Source: Haloprofundus marisrubri
GTDB taxonomy: Archaea > Halobacteriota > Halobacteria > Halobacteriales > Haloferacaceae
DNA: 64,000 nt
Direction: 5' to 3'
Assembly (NCBI RefSeq): GCF_001469955.1
Contig: NZ_LOPU01000029.1
Location: 62,001-126,000, forward strand
The position numbers and the translations under genes are program-made. Of the stretch, positions 1 through 7,950 are shown in pieces (within the stretch, counting starts at the first letter, position 1; each line of letters begins with the position of its first letter). The notes beneath the pieces were generated by a model. It saw only the letters and a list, made by a program, of their open reading frames with translations. It was not told the DNA's origin and made no database searches.

Positions 1-206
1 CCCGCGAGGAGTTCGAGACGTGGTGCGACGAGCATCCCGAGTACGAAGCCGAGAGCCTCGGCAGCGAGAACGTCGACAACGTCGTCTGGCACGCGGTTTC
101 GTTTGCTGACAAGGTGCTCGCGGCGACGTACCAGAACGAACCGGAAGCGGCAGCGGGAACCCTTCGACGGCAGGCGTTCGGTCGGGTGTATCGGGAACTG
201 TTCTGA
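1..206 (+). CDS. DUF5809-like protein, 3' end only
   Basis: The frame is open from the window edge (first full codon at base 3) to TGA at 204-206, giving the last 67 residues of a soluble acidic protein. Visible stretches such as 'SENVDNVVWHAV' and the end 'FGRVYRELF' resemble a haloarchaea-only family that I recall as DUF5809. Its function is unknown. The start lies outside the window, so length and neighbours upstream cannot be judged. The family name is from memory and should be taken as tentative. Confidence 0.6.
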   Translation, partial: REEFETWCDEHPEYEAESLGSENVDNVVWHAVSFADKVLAATYQNEPEAAAGTLRRQAFGRVYRELF

Positions 207-285
207 CTCGAACTGCTGACCCGACGCTCTCACGTCTCACCGCTACGAACGCAATCGGTTTACTCCCAGCGTCCAAAGAACGAGC

Positions 286-663
286 GTGCGACCGATTACG
301 CGCCGCGTGCTGGCTCTCCTCGCCCTCCTCTGTGTCGGCTTGCTGGCCCTCGGGGCGCTTCCGAGCTATCTCGGCACCGGCGACCCCTACTACCTCACCG
401 CAGAGGAAACCGACGCTTCCGGCCCGGCCGTGAACGTCACGCAGTTTTCGGCCCAGCAGTATCCGTACCTCGCAACGGCGCTCGAAGAAGGCCGTTCGGA
501 TGGGTATCAGCGAGGACAGTTCGGCCTGAAGGAGTCCTTTACACACTCACCGTTCGACGAACGGGACGCGCTGGCGACCCGCCAACCCGACGCCGAACGC
601 GAAAATCGAGTGTTAGTCGAGTACGACGGGACGCGCTACTGGGTCGCCGTGGAGCAAGAGTAA
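286..663 (+). CDS. Small membrane-anchored or secreted haloarchaeal protein
   Basis: 125 residues from a GTG start. Residues about 8-27 form one hydrophobic helix after 'RPITRR', which looks like a signal anchor, so the rest is probably extracellular. The body holds 'QQYPYLATAL', 'GRSDGYQRGQFGLKE', 'HSPFDERDAL' and ends 'YDGTRYWVAVEQE', a layout I associate with a conserved haloarchaeal family of unknown role. It ends 7 bases before the NUDIX gene, so the two are probably cotranscribed. No function can be assigned. Confidence 0.7.
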   Translation: MRPITRRVLALLALLCVGLLALGALPSYLGTGDPYYLTAEETDASGPAVNVTQFSAQQYPYLATALEEGRSDGYQRGQFGLKESFTHSPFDERDALATRQPDAERENRVLVEYDGTRYWVAVEQE

Positions 664-670
664 GCGTACC

Positions 671-1300
671 ATGACCGACGACACACGCGACGACGGCGAG
701 CGAGACGACGAGACCACGACCAACGCCGCGAGCAGCAGTGCCGCCAACGGTGGCCGACGCGACGAACTCGCAGAGCCCGAATGGCCGGTGCTCGACTCGC
801 AGACCGAGTACGAAACCGGATGGTTTACTGGGGGATATGACCGAGTTCGTCAACCCGACGGCACCGAGAAACAGTACTACTGGGCCGAACTCTCGACGGC
901 TGTCGTCATCGTTGCCGTCGCTGAGGACCACGTCCTCTTCGTCGAGCAGTACCGCCCGACCATCCGCGAGACGCAGTTGGAACTCCCCGCAGGAATCGTC
1001 GAGCAGGGCGAGTCGTTCACGCAGGCGGCCGAACGCGAACTCCGCGAGGAGACCGGCTTCGAGGCGTCGAGTCTCTCGTTGGTGCAGGAGTTCTGGACCT
1101 GCACCGGCTTACTTCGCCACCGTCGCGGCATCGTCTTCGCGGAGGGACTCTCGCCCGGCGAGCGGGAACTCGACTCCAACGAGTTCCTGACGCCGAAGGC
1201 GGTGCCAATCGACGACGCCGTCGCCGTCGCCCGCGCGCAACCGACGAACGACGCGACTATCGAGGGACTGTTGTTGGCGAAAGACGACGGACTGTTGTAA
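671..1300 (+). CDS. NUDIX hydrolase, ADP-ribose pyrophosphatase type
   Basis: 209 residues. The N-terminal 40 residues are an acidic, Ser/Asn-rich tail with no fold. The NUDIX box is complete at residues 108-130: Gly108, Glu114, 'REL' 122-124, 'EE' 126-127, Gly129. It is preceded by 'QYRPTIRETQLELPAG', typical of ADP-ribose and nucleoside-diphosphate-sugar pyrophosphatases (NudF-like), which cleave the pyrophosphate using Mg2+ held by the box glutamates. The exact substrate cannot be read from sequence. The gene follows a small membrane protein by 7 bases and converges on the secreted protein at 1324-2103. Confidence 0.9.
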   Translation: MTDDTRDDGERDDETTTNAASSSAANGGRRDELAEPEWPVLDSQTEYETGWFTGGYDRVRQPDGTEKQYYWAELSTAVVIVAVAEDHVLFVEQYRPTIRETQLELPAGIVEQGESFTQAAERELREETGFEASSLSLVQEFWTCTGLLRHRRGIVFAEGLSPGERELDSNEFLTPKAVPIDDAVAVARAQPTNDATIEGLLLAKDDGLL

Positions 1301-1323
1301 GCTGATTTTGCCACTATCCGACG

Positions 1324-2103
1324 CTATCCGTCGAGTCGCTGCAGACCGACGACGAGTCGATTCACGAGTTCGTCGGTCGTCGGCGACGGAATCGACTCCG
1401 GTTTCTCCACGTCCGTCTCGCCGACGTCGCTGACCGTCGCCTCGAACTGACCGGTCGAGACATCGTCGCTCATCAGGTAGCGGCCCGCCGAAGCGTCGTT
1501 GGTTACGTCCATCGTCGCGCGGGTGACGATTTCTCGGTCGCGGTCGACGTAGAGCGTCAACGTTGCGGTGCTGTTCTCGCTCCACGGTCCGAAGTACATC
1601 GCTCTCGTCTCCTCGCCGGTGAGGTTCGCGCGGAAAACGAGGGTCTCGTCGTCCGCCGACACCTGTTCGAACGTCACGTTCTCCGCTTGCTGCGGCCGAA
1701 AGAGGTGGATATCCGTGTACGACTTCCTCGGCTTGGAACTCCACGCACTCGGTGTTTCGGACGTGATGTTTCGCGCCCACACCGTGTGGTGGGTGTACAT
1801 CGCCTCGTACTGGTGGTCTGCGATATCCACGCTGCCGTGCGCGCGTCCGCTCTGCCCGTCGACGGCGTAGGTGAACCGGTCGTGCGTTCCGCCTTCGAAC
1901 CGAACGTCGAGGTCGTACGTGTAGTTCGTCGCTCGCAGGTTCTCCATCGCTGTCGTCGCTTTTTCGGTCGGCGTGTCGTCGGCGGCGATGGCTCGGTGTT
2001 CGGCGGTCGGTGCGGGTTGGAGCGCCAGCGCCCCCGTCGCGGAGACGACGAGGAGGGTGACGAGGAGGAGGGCTATCCGTCGCGGAGATTGTTTCACGCA
2101 CAA
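1324..2103 (-). CDS. Secreted hypothetical protein with signal peptide
   Basis: 259 residues. Residues 9-28 ('IALLLVTLLVVSATGALALQ') form a Sec-type signal peptide with an Ala-x-Ala-like end; no lipobox cysteine is present. The mature part is acidic, has N-x-S/T glycosylation sequons ('NYT', 'NIT', 'NVT', 'NLT', 'NST') and beta-rich segments such as 'YTYDLDVRFEGG' and 'TATLTLYVDRDREIVTRATMDV'. The layout recalls haloarchaeal LolA-like lipid-carrier-fold proteins, but I cannot confirm that. It stands alone on the minus strand. Confidence 0.7.
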   Translation of the reverse strand: MCVKQSPRRIALLLVTLLVVSATGALALQPAPTAEHRAIAADDTPTEKATTAMENLRATNYTYDLDVRFEGGTHDRFTYAVDGQSGRAHGSVDIADHQYEAMYTHHTVWARNITSETPSAWSSKPRKSYTDIHLFRPQQAENVTFEQVSADDETLVFRANLTGEETRAMYFGPWSENSTATLTLYVDRDREIVTRATMDVTNDASAGRYLMSDDVSTGQFEATVSDVGETDVEKPESIPSPTTDELVNRLVVGLQRLDG

Positions 2104-2176
2104 ACATCCAATAACACAATAATGAATGTTTCCCCGTGACCCGCGGCCTTATCCGTCTTCACCGGAATGTCGTGAT

Positions 2177-2530
2177 ATGGACGGCGAAATCACGCCCGAA
2201 GAAGTCGAGGACCTCCTCGACGGCGATACCCCGCCACGAGTCGTCGACATCCGCTCTCCGGCGGCGTTCGACCGCGAGCACATCTCCGGCAGCGAGAACA
2301 TCCCCTTCGCCGAACTTCCCAACAGGGTCGAAGCGCTCGCCGACGCGGACCGAATCGTCACCGTCTGTCCGCACGGGCAAGCCAGCCAACAGGCCGCCCG
2401 CCTCATCAAATCTTACGAGGGCACGAAAGACGCCCGCGTCGAGAGCATGAAAGGCGGCCTCACCGCGTGGTCCGGCGACGTCGACTCCGCGCGACCCACC
2501 GACGACGAAGGTCCACAGTCGCCGTTCTAA
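2177..2530 (+). CDS. Rhodanese-like sulfurtransferase domain protein
   Basis: 117 residues, a single rhodanese domain. 'RVVDIRSPAAFDREHISGSENIP' (residues 21-43) is the classical entry motif, and the active-site loop follows at Cys64 ('VTVCPHGQAS'). Such proteins move sulfane sulfur or sense it. I chose ATG 2177 over an in-frame upstream start at 2126 because similarity begins there and a 'CTTATCC' TATA-like element lies about 25 bases before it, which fits a leaderless mRNA. It converges with the membrane protein at 2534-2842 with only 3 bases between stops. Confidence 0.9.
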   Translation: MDGEITPEEVEDLLDGDTPPRVVDIRSPAAFDREHISGSENIPFAELPNRVEALADADRIVTVCPHGQASQQAARLIKSYEGTKDARVESMKGGLTAWSGDVDSARPTDDEGPQSPF

Positions 2531-2533
2531 TCT

Positions 2534-2842
2534 TCAGTTAGTCCACAACGAGACGAGTTTCGTTACAACGCCCGCGACGGCGGCCGACTGCACGAAGAGG
2601 AATCCGTAGACGAGGGGCCAGATACTCACCCCGATGCTACCCGAAAACTCGTAGTAGAGATACCAATCTACGAGTGACGCGGCGACGATAGCCGGCGCAC
2701 CGACTATCATGGCATCTCGTGGAATCAACCCACACTCCGCCAACGCGACAGCGACGCCGGAGGCGACGAACGCCCCGAGCGTCAGTCGACCCCACAGTCG
2801 CCTCGACTCGCTCTTTCTGGCAAAGAGGCTCACGAGACTCAT
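2534..2842 (-). CDS. Small membrane protein, unknown function
   Basis: 102 residues from the ATG at 2842; an in-frame ATG at 2866 would add eight polar residues. Three hydrophobic segments are visible: about residues 22-35 ('LTLGAFVASGVAVALAEC'), 44-60 ('MIVGAPAIVAASLVDWYL') and 72-95 ('SIWPLVYGFLFVQSAAVAGVV'). The N-terminus is Lys/Arg-rich, so it is probably cytoplasmic. No family recognised. It lies downstream of the SUI1 gene on the same strand, but a strong hairpin at 2914-2938 separates them. Confidence 0.6.
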   Translation of the reverse strand: MSLVSLFARKSESRRLWGRLTLGAFVASGVAVALAECGLIPRDAMIVGAPAIVAASLVDWYLYYEFSGSIGVSIWPLVYGFLFVQSAAVAGVVTKLVSLWTN

Positions 2843-2913
2843 GTCGTGGTTCTCTCTGCCGCACACAAATAGTTACACGACTGACACGGCTAACGCTGTG
2901 TGAGCGTTGTCTC

Positions 2914-2938
2914 GACTCCCGTCTCACCGACGGGAGTC
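2914..2938 (-). terminator. Perfect 10-bp hairpin between SUI1 and membrane-protein genes
   Basis: GACTCCCGTC at 2914-2923 and GACGGGAGTC at 2929-2938 are exact inverted repeats around a 5-base loop. The hairpin lies 54 bases after the stop of the minus-strand SUI1 gene and 72 bases before the start of the next minus-strand gene. A terminator or mRNA-stabilising 3' end for SUI1 is the simplest reading. No T-run follows on either strand, so termination itself is not shown. Confidence 0.45.
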
Positions 2939-2991
2939 ACGAAAAACGGAACTCGACGCGGGGCCGAGTCAGAGAACGGTCAGGCGCGTGG

Positions 2992-3357
<366 letters not shown>

Positions 3358-3398
3358 TCACCGACTCGTCGTCGACGGTTGCGACTGGACCCGACCCA

Positions 3399-5624
3399 TT
3401 ACGACCGGAACCGGCCCAGTACCGGCGTGCTTCGCCGAACGAGCGCGTCGACCGTCTCTATCGCGGAGTCCGCCTCATCACGGCTCACGCCCGACCCGTA
3501 TCGGGCGCGCTCGTACGCCTCGCCGACGCTGAGTGCGCGTTCGTCGAGACCGAGACGGGAGAGGCTCCGCAGATACCGCCGCGGCGTCTCGCCGGGTCGT
3601 CGCGGGCGGTACTGCCGCGACAGCAGATATTCGAGGCGCTCGAACGCGCGTTCGGTGTCCCGTTCGGGTGTCTGCCGTCGCCCTTGTACCCGTACCCAGA
3701 CACTGCGGTACGCACGGGTACTGACGCCGGTTCGTCGTGCGCCCGCGGCGAGTCCGACGAGCGCTGCGAGTCCGACCCCGATGCTTTCGCGCGACGGGAG
3801 GCCGTCACCGGAGTCTCCCTCGCCAGTGCCACCGCTCGTGTTCGTGGTCGGCGAGAACGTCTGGTTCTCGCCGAGGCCGCTCACCGCGCCCCCGGGGACG
3901 CTCGCGTTCGCCCCCGACTGTTGGGCCTGCGGTCCGTCGATGTCGGCGCTCGTCGAAGTCGTCGTCGTGTTCGCGTCGGTTTCTGCGGGCGTGTCCGTCG
4001 GTGTCGGCGTCCACTCGCCGGTAGAGGAGTTGCCGGTGTCGACGCCGCTCTCGTTGCTCTGTCTGGCGCTCTCCAGACGGACGTCCTCGGCGGACTGCCG
4101 CGGCGAACTCGGCGTCGGGTCGAACTGCACCCAGCCGACTTCCGGGAAGTACACCTCGACCCACGCGTGGGCGTTCAGTCCGCGGACGACCCACTCGTTC
4201 TGCGACACCCGCTGGCCGGGGGTGTAGCCGGTCACCATCCGTGCGGGAATCCCTTCGGAACGGAGCATCACCGCCATCGTCGACGCGTAGTACGTGCAGT
4301 AACCTGCCTCCATCTCGAAGAGGAACGTGTCGGCGACGTCACCGGAGGGTTCCTCGACGGTCAGCGAGTACTCCTTCGTCGACTCCAGATGCTCCTCGAT
4401 GGCGACGGCTTTGTCGTAGGCGTTCTCCTCGCCCTCGGTGACGTTGGCGGTCCGTTCACGGAGACGGTCCGACGTACTGTCGGGTAACTGCAGATACCGC
4501 CCCGAAACGTCGTTGGGGTAGTCGTCTCCCGAGCGTCGCAACTGCTCGGGAGTGTACTGCGGCAGTTCGCTGACGACGGTGTAGCTCTCGTTCTCTCTGA
4601 GCGACCCGCCGACGCGGAGCGTCCCCTGTTCGGTGACGAGTGCGTCGTTGGCGGGGCTACCGCGCAGTTCGACCGGGTCGGCCGCCGCCGGCAACGACTC
4701 CAGTTGCGTCCGCGCAGTCACACGCTGGGTGAGTTCGCGCCGGTCACCCGGTCCGCTCTCCAACCGCCCGTCGTACGCCCTCGTATCGGACTCCGAACGC
4801 ACCCACCCGCTGCCGGTGTAGCGGTCGTACACGCCGGTCCGCCAGTACCGCGGTTCGGCGCTCTCGACGCTGAAGCGCACTTTCGGCGACAGTCTGATGC
4901 TGCCCTCGATGTTGACCTGGTCGTTCGACTGGACGAGGTTCTGCTCGCTCGTCGGCGTGTTCGTATCCGGCAGCAGCGGTTGGGCCGCCCCGCCCGGTAC
5001 GACCGACAGCGACGCCGATGCGATAATCATCGCCGCGACGACGATGGCGAAGGTGTCCAGTTGTGCGGAGACGCCGCCGCGCGCTTCGAGCGTTCCCAGT
5101 GCGACGGCTCCGGCGACACCGACGACGCCGGCGAGCGTCGTCAACGGCCCAGCGTCACCCGTCAGCACCAGTAGGCCGAGCGTCGCTCCACCGACCGTCG
5201 CGGCGGCGACGTACCGCCGCCGAAGCGCCAGATACCACGTGAAAAACACCGGCGCGGGCGTCGCCGCCAGCGCCCACACGTCGGCCTGCGCCAGTCGCAG
5301 CACCGACAATCCGGTGAGCAACGCGACTACGTCCGCAAGGACTCTGTCCAGCGAGAATACGGCGCGTTGGCCCGCCGGGAGCGAGAAAAAGTACGCAGCA
5401 AACCCACCCAGCAGGATGAGAAGCGTCAGTACGAACGCCGCTCGCGGCCGGAGCAGTCGTGCGACCACCGTCGCGGCGAGCACCGTTCCGGCGGCGACGA
5501 GGATGTACGTCGTGCTCACGCCGACGCCGACGACGTCGGTGATGTGGTACAGTTCGCTCGTGAGCGCGAACAACAGCAGTGCGATACCGGCCAGCGCCCC
5601 ACCCCGGAAGGTGCGACGGCTCAT
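3399..5624 (-). CDS. Membrane transglutaminase-like protein with C-terminal DUF4129
   Basis: 741 residues. Order: several transmembrane helices (residues about 8-210, DUF3488-like), an extracellular transglutaminase-like domain, a Ser/Thr/Asn-rich linker (about 520-610), one transmembrane helix (about 612-630), then a cytoplasmic DUF4129 domain (about 640-735, 'TPRRYLRSL..GLDERAL..YERARYGSG'). The papain-like triad is intact: Cys443 in 'EAGYCTYYAS', His486 in 'NAHAWVEVY', Asp502 in 'QFDPTP'. It should act on surface peptides or proteins; substrate unknown. Third gene of an operon after moxR and DUF58; its ATG overlaps the DUF58 stop by 4 bases (5621-5624). Confidence 0.92.
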   Translation of the reverse strand: MSRRTFRGGALAGIALLLFALTSELYHITDVVGVGVSTTYILVAAGTVLAATVVARLLRPRAAFVLTLLILLGGFAAYFFSLPAGQRAVFSLDRVLADVVALLTGLSVLRLAQADVWALAATPAPVFFTWYLALRRRYVAAATVGGATLGLLVLTGDAGPLTTLAGVVGVAGAVALGTLEARGGVSAQLDTFAIVVAAMIIASASLSVVPGGAAQPLLPDTNTPTSEQNLVQSNDQVNIEGSIRLSPKVRFSVESAEPRYWRTGVYDRYTGSGWVRSESDTRAYDGRLESGPGDRRELTQRVTARTQLESLPAAADPVELRGSPANDALVTEQGTLRVGGSLRENESYTVVSELPQYTPEQLRRSGDDYPNDVSGRYLQLPDSTSDRLRERTANVTEGEENAYDKAVAIEEHLESTKEYSLTVEEPSGDVADTFLFEMEAGYCTYYASTMAVMLRSEGIPARMVTGYTPGQRVSQNEWVVRGLNAHAWVEVYFPEVGWVQFDPTPSSPRQSAEDVRLESARQSNESGVDTGNSSTGEWTPTPTDTPAETDANTTTTSTSADIDGPQAQQSGANASVPGGAVSGLGENQTFSPTTNTSGGTGEGDSGDGLPSRESIGVGLAALVGLAAGARRTGVSTRAYRSVWVRVQGRRQTPERDTERAFERLEYLLSRQYRPRRPGETPRRYLRSLSRLGLDERALSVGEAYERARYGSGVSRDEADSAIETVDALVRRSTPVLGRFRS

Positions 5625-6688
5625 GCGGTCTCACCCATCGACTGCTGTCCGCCCGAGCGAGCCTCCGCGGCCCGTTTGGCTCCCATCTCTCTATCCTCGA
5701 CGCCGCTTCCGTCGGCCGCCCGTTTCTTCTCGGTTAGCGTCTCGAAACTCGTCTCTCTGTCGTCAACGAGAATCCGGACTACGTCGCGTTCGGCACGGAC
5801 GATAACGTCGGCCGTCGTGTCCGGCGGGGGTCCGCCGTCGGTTCGTGCTAACAGTTCGAGCACTCGGCGTCTGTCGCGGGCGGTCGGTTCGGCGACGGCG
5901 CGGCCACTCGGCACCGAGACGGTGACCGGAACGCCCGCGTCCAACAGCGCGAACGCGAGGCTGGCGACGGCTTCGGCCATCGCGTCGGCGCGTTTGGGCT
6001 GACCACCGGCGGTGAGCGTCACCGCGCGGCGTTCCTCGTCGGCGCTATACTCGGTGACGATGAGGTCGTCGCGCTTGGCGCTCGAACGCCAGTGAACGTC
6101 GCGCATCGGGTCGCCGTGGCGGTACTCGCGGATGGTGCTGAACTCGTCGCGGTCCTCGGTGAGGCCGATGCCGTGGACACCAGAGAGTTCGGCGCGCGCC
6201 CACCCCGGAACTCGACGCAGTGCGGGATAGACGAGCACGCGGTCGGTGCCGCGACAGGTGAACTCCGTTTCGAGCAGGCCGAACACGTCGCGGGCGACGA
6301 CAGTGAGCGGTCCGAGCGTTCGCTCGCCGCGTCGCTCGTAGGTCACGTCGTAGCTGATAGCGTCGCCGCCGACGGTCGTCTCGGTTTTCGACTCCGTTCG
6401 CCGCGAGAGGCCCTCGCCGACGTGGTCGACGACGTCGGCACTGTACGGCGTTCCCTCGGTTGTGAGTTCCAGCGTCACTCGATGGGTCTCACCGACGAAG
6501 CCGTCGTCGGGAACGCTGCGACGGACCGTCGGTTCGTCGAACGACCGCAGTTGGACGACTGCGGCGACGAGTGCGACGAGGCCCGGAAACACGACGGCGT
6601 TCAGCGACCGAGAGCCGTACAGTTCGGCGGCGGCGAAGCCCGCGACGCAGACGCCGAGGACGGCCGCACCGCGTCGCGTGAGCCTCAT
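5621..6688 (-). CDS. DUF58 domain protein, MoxR partner
   Basis: 355 residues from the ATG at 6688; an upstream in-frame start at 6772 would run inside moxR. Two N-terminal membrane helices (about 8-46) precede a beta-rich segment and the DUF58 signature at 187-214 ('REYRHGDPMRDVHWRSSAKRDD'), leading into a von Willebrand A-like fold ('RAVTLTAGGQPKRADAMAEAVASLA'). DUF58 proteins accompany MoxR AAA ATPases in bacteria and archaea; their biochemical role is not settled. ATGA overlaps join it to moxR upstream (6685-6688) and to the transglutaminase downstream (5621-5624), a sign of tight translational coupling. Confidence 0.92.
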   Translation of the reverse strand: MRLTRRGAAVLGVCVAGFAAAELYGSRSLNAVVFPGLVALVAAVVQLRSFDEPTVRRSVPDDGFVGETHRVTLELTTEGTPYSADVVDHVGEGLSRRTESKTETTVGGDAISYDVTYERRGERTLGPLTVVARDVFGLLETEFTCRGTDRVLVYPALRRVPGWARAELSGVHGIGLTEDRDEFSTIREYRHGDPMRDVHWRSSAKRDDLIVTEYSADEERRAVTLTAGGQPKRADAMAEAVASLAFALLDAGVPVTVSVPSGRAVAEPTARDRRRVLELLARTDGGPPPDTTADVIVRAERDVVRILVDDRETSFETLTEKKRAADGSGVEDREMGAKRAAEARSGGQQSMGETA

Positions 6689-7653
6689 TCGACGGCGACG
6701 GCCTCTAACGCCGCCTGAGCCACGGTCTCTCCGGTTTCGCTTCCCGTAGCCGGGCGGATACGGTGGGCCCACACGCTCGGCAGTTCGGTCTGAACGTCGT
6801 CGGGGACGACGTACTCGCGGGCGTCGAGCACCGCACGGGCCTGCGCGGCGCGGACCAGCGCGATGCTCCCGCGGGGGCTGACGCCCAACTCAGCGTTGTC
6901 GCGGGTGTACGTCGCCAGTTTCGAGACGTACGACCGAATCGGCTCCGACACTTCGACGTCGGAGACGGTTTCGCGCGCTCGCAGCACGTCTTCGGTCGTT
7001 GCGACCGCTTCGAGCGTCTCGATGGGGTGTCGGTTGGCGACGCGGCCCAACATCTCCGTCTCGTCGGCGTGATTCGGGTAGCCGAGACGGAGTTTCTTCA
7101 TGAACCGGTCGATTTCGGCGATTGGCAGTTCGTACGTGCGACTCAGTTCGACGTCATTCTGGGTGGCGATGACGGTAAAGGGGTTCGGCAGCGGGTGTGT
7201 CGTCCCGTCGACGGTGACTTGTGACTCCTCCATCGCCTCCAGCAGCGCGCTCTGGGTTTTCGGCGGCGCGCGGTTGATTTCGTCGCCGAGGACGACGTTA
7301 CCGAACACCGGTCCGGGTTGGAACTCGAACTCACGGGTTTTCTGGTCGAACACGTTGACGCCTGTCACGTCCGAGGGGAGGAGGTCGGGCGTGAACTGCA
7401 CGCGCTTGAACGAACAGTCGATGGAGCGGGCGATAGACCGCGCGAGCATCGTCTTGCCGACGCCGGGGACGTCTTCGAGCAGCAGATGCCCCCGCGCGAA
7501 AAGCGTTATCAGAATATGTTCGATAGCGTCCGTGTGGCCGACGATGACGCGTTCGACGTTGTCGGAGATTCGGGAGACGAGGTCTGCTGTCTCCTCGACT
7601 GGTAAGGCTGTGCGTTCGCTCGCTCCGTGGGTCGTCGTCTCTGCGTCAGTCAT
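6685..7653 (-). CDS. MoxR-family AAA+ ATPase
   Basis: 322 residues. Walker A is 'GVGKT' at 64-68 ('EDVPGVGKTMLARSIA'), Walker B is 'VLGDEINRAPPKTQSALLEAMEE' from residue 121, followed by sensor 1 ('FTVIATQND') and the MoxR C-terminal lid ('SPRGSIALVRAAQARA'). MoxR ATPases act as chaperone-like remodellers for metal insertion or complex assembly, usually with DUF58 or von Willebrand A partners encoded beside them. First gene of the operon moxR-DUF58-transglutaminase, divergent from mutS. Confidence 0.95.
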   Translation of the reverse strand: MTDAETTTHGASERTALPVEETADLVSRISDNVERVIVGHTDAIEHILITLFARGHLLLEDVPGVGKTMLARSIARSIDCSFKRVQFTPDLLPSDVTGVNVFDQKTREFEFQPGPVFGNVVLGDEINRAPPKTQSALLEAMEESQVTVDGTTHPLPNPFTVIATQNDVELSRTYELPIAEIDRFMKKLRLGYPNHADETEMLGRVANRHPIETLEAVATTEDVLRARETVSDVEVSEPIRSYVSKLATYTRDNAELGVSPRGSIALVRAAQARAVLDAREYVVPDDVQTELPSVWAHRIRPATGSETGETVAQAALEAVAVE

Positions 7654-7921
7654 GTGATACGGGGTAAAGACAGGTTCGGCACTGCTCTGGCGTCGCGTCG
7701 GTCCGGGTAACTGGCCGTGAGGCTAAGGCGCACACGTCTCTCGTTCTGTATAACGGTCGAATCCACGTAACTTTGCCGGGCGTGCGCGTGTGGCACGATT
7801 TCCGCCCGCACAGTGGTCTCCGACCGTCTCTCCCCGTCTCTGTACAACTTTCGTGTACGTTCCGTTTCTCGGTCCCGCTTCTGTCTCGTCTTCGGTCGAT
7901 TCTCCCGTCGCTGTCGTGTGG

Positions 7922-7929
7922 CTTTTACC
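7922..7929 (+). promoter_or_regulatory. TATA-like element of mutS
   Basis: CTTTTACC is centred 25 bases before the ATG at 7951, the distance expected if transcription starts at or next to the start codon (leaderless mRNA). The rest of the divergent moxR-mutS gap, 7654-7950, is pyrimidine-rich on the plus strand and shows no other gene. Confidence 0.5.
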
Positions 7930-7950
7930 CCTCGCCGTCCGTCTCCCGGT

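Noticed and set aside
7663-7670. TATA-like TCTTTACC on the minus strand before moxR
   Set aside because: It lies only 10-17 bases from the start codon, too close for the start chosen, so I do not call it the moxR promoter.
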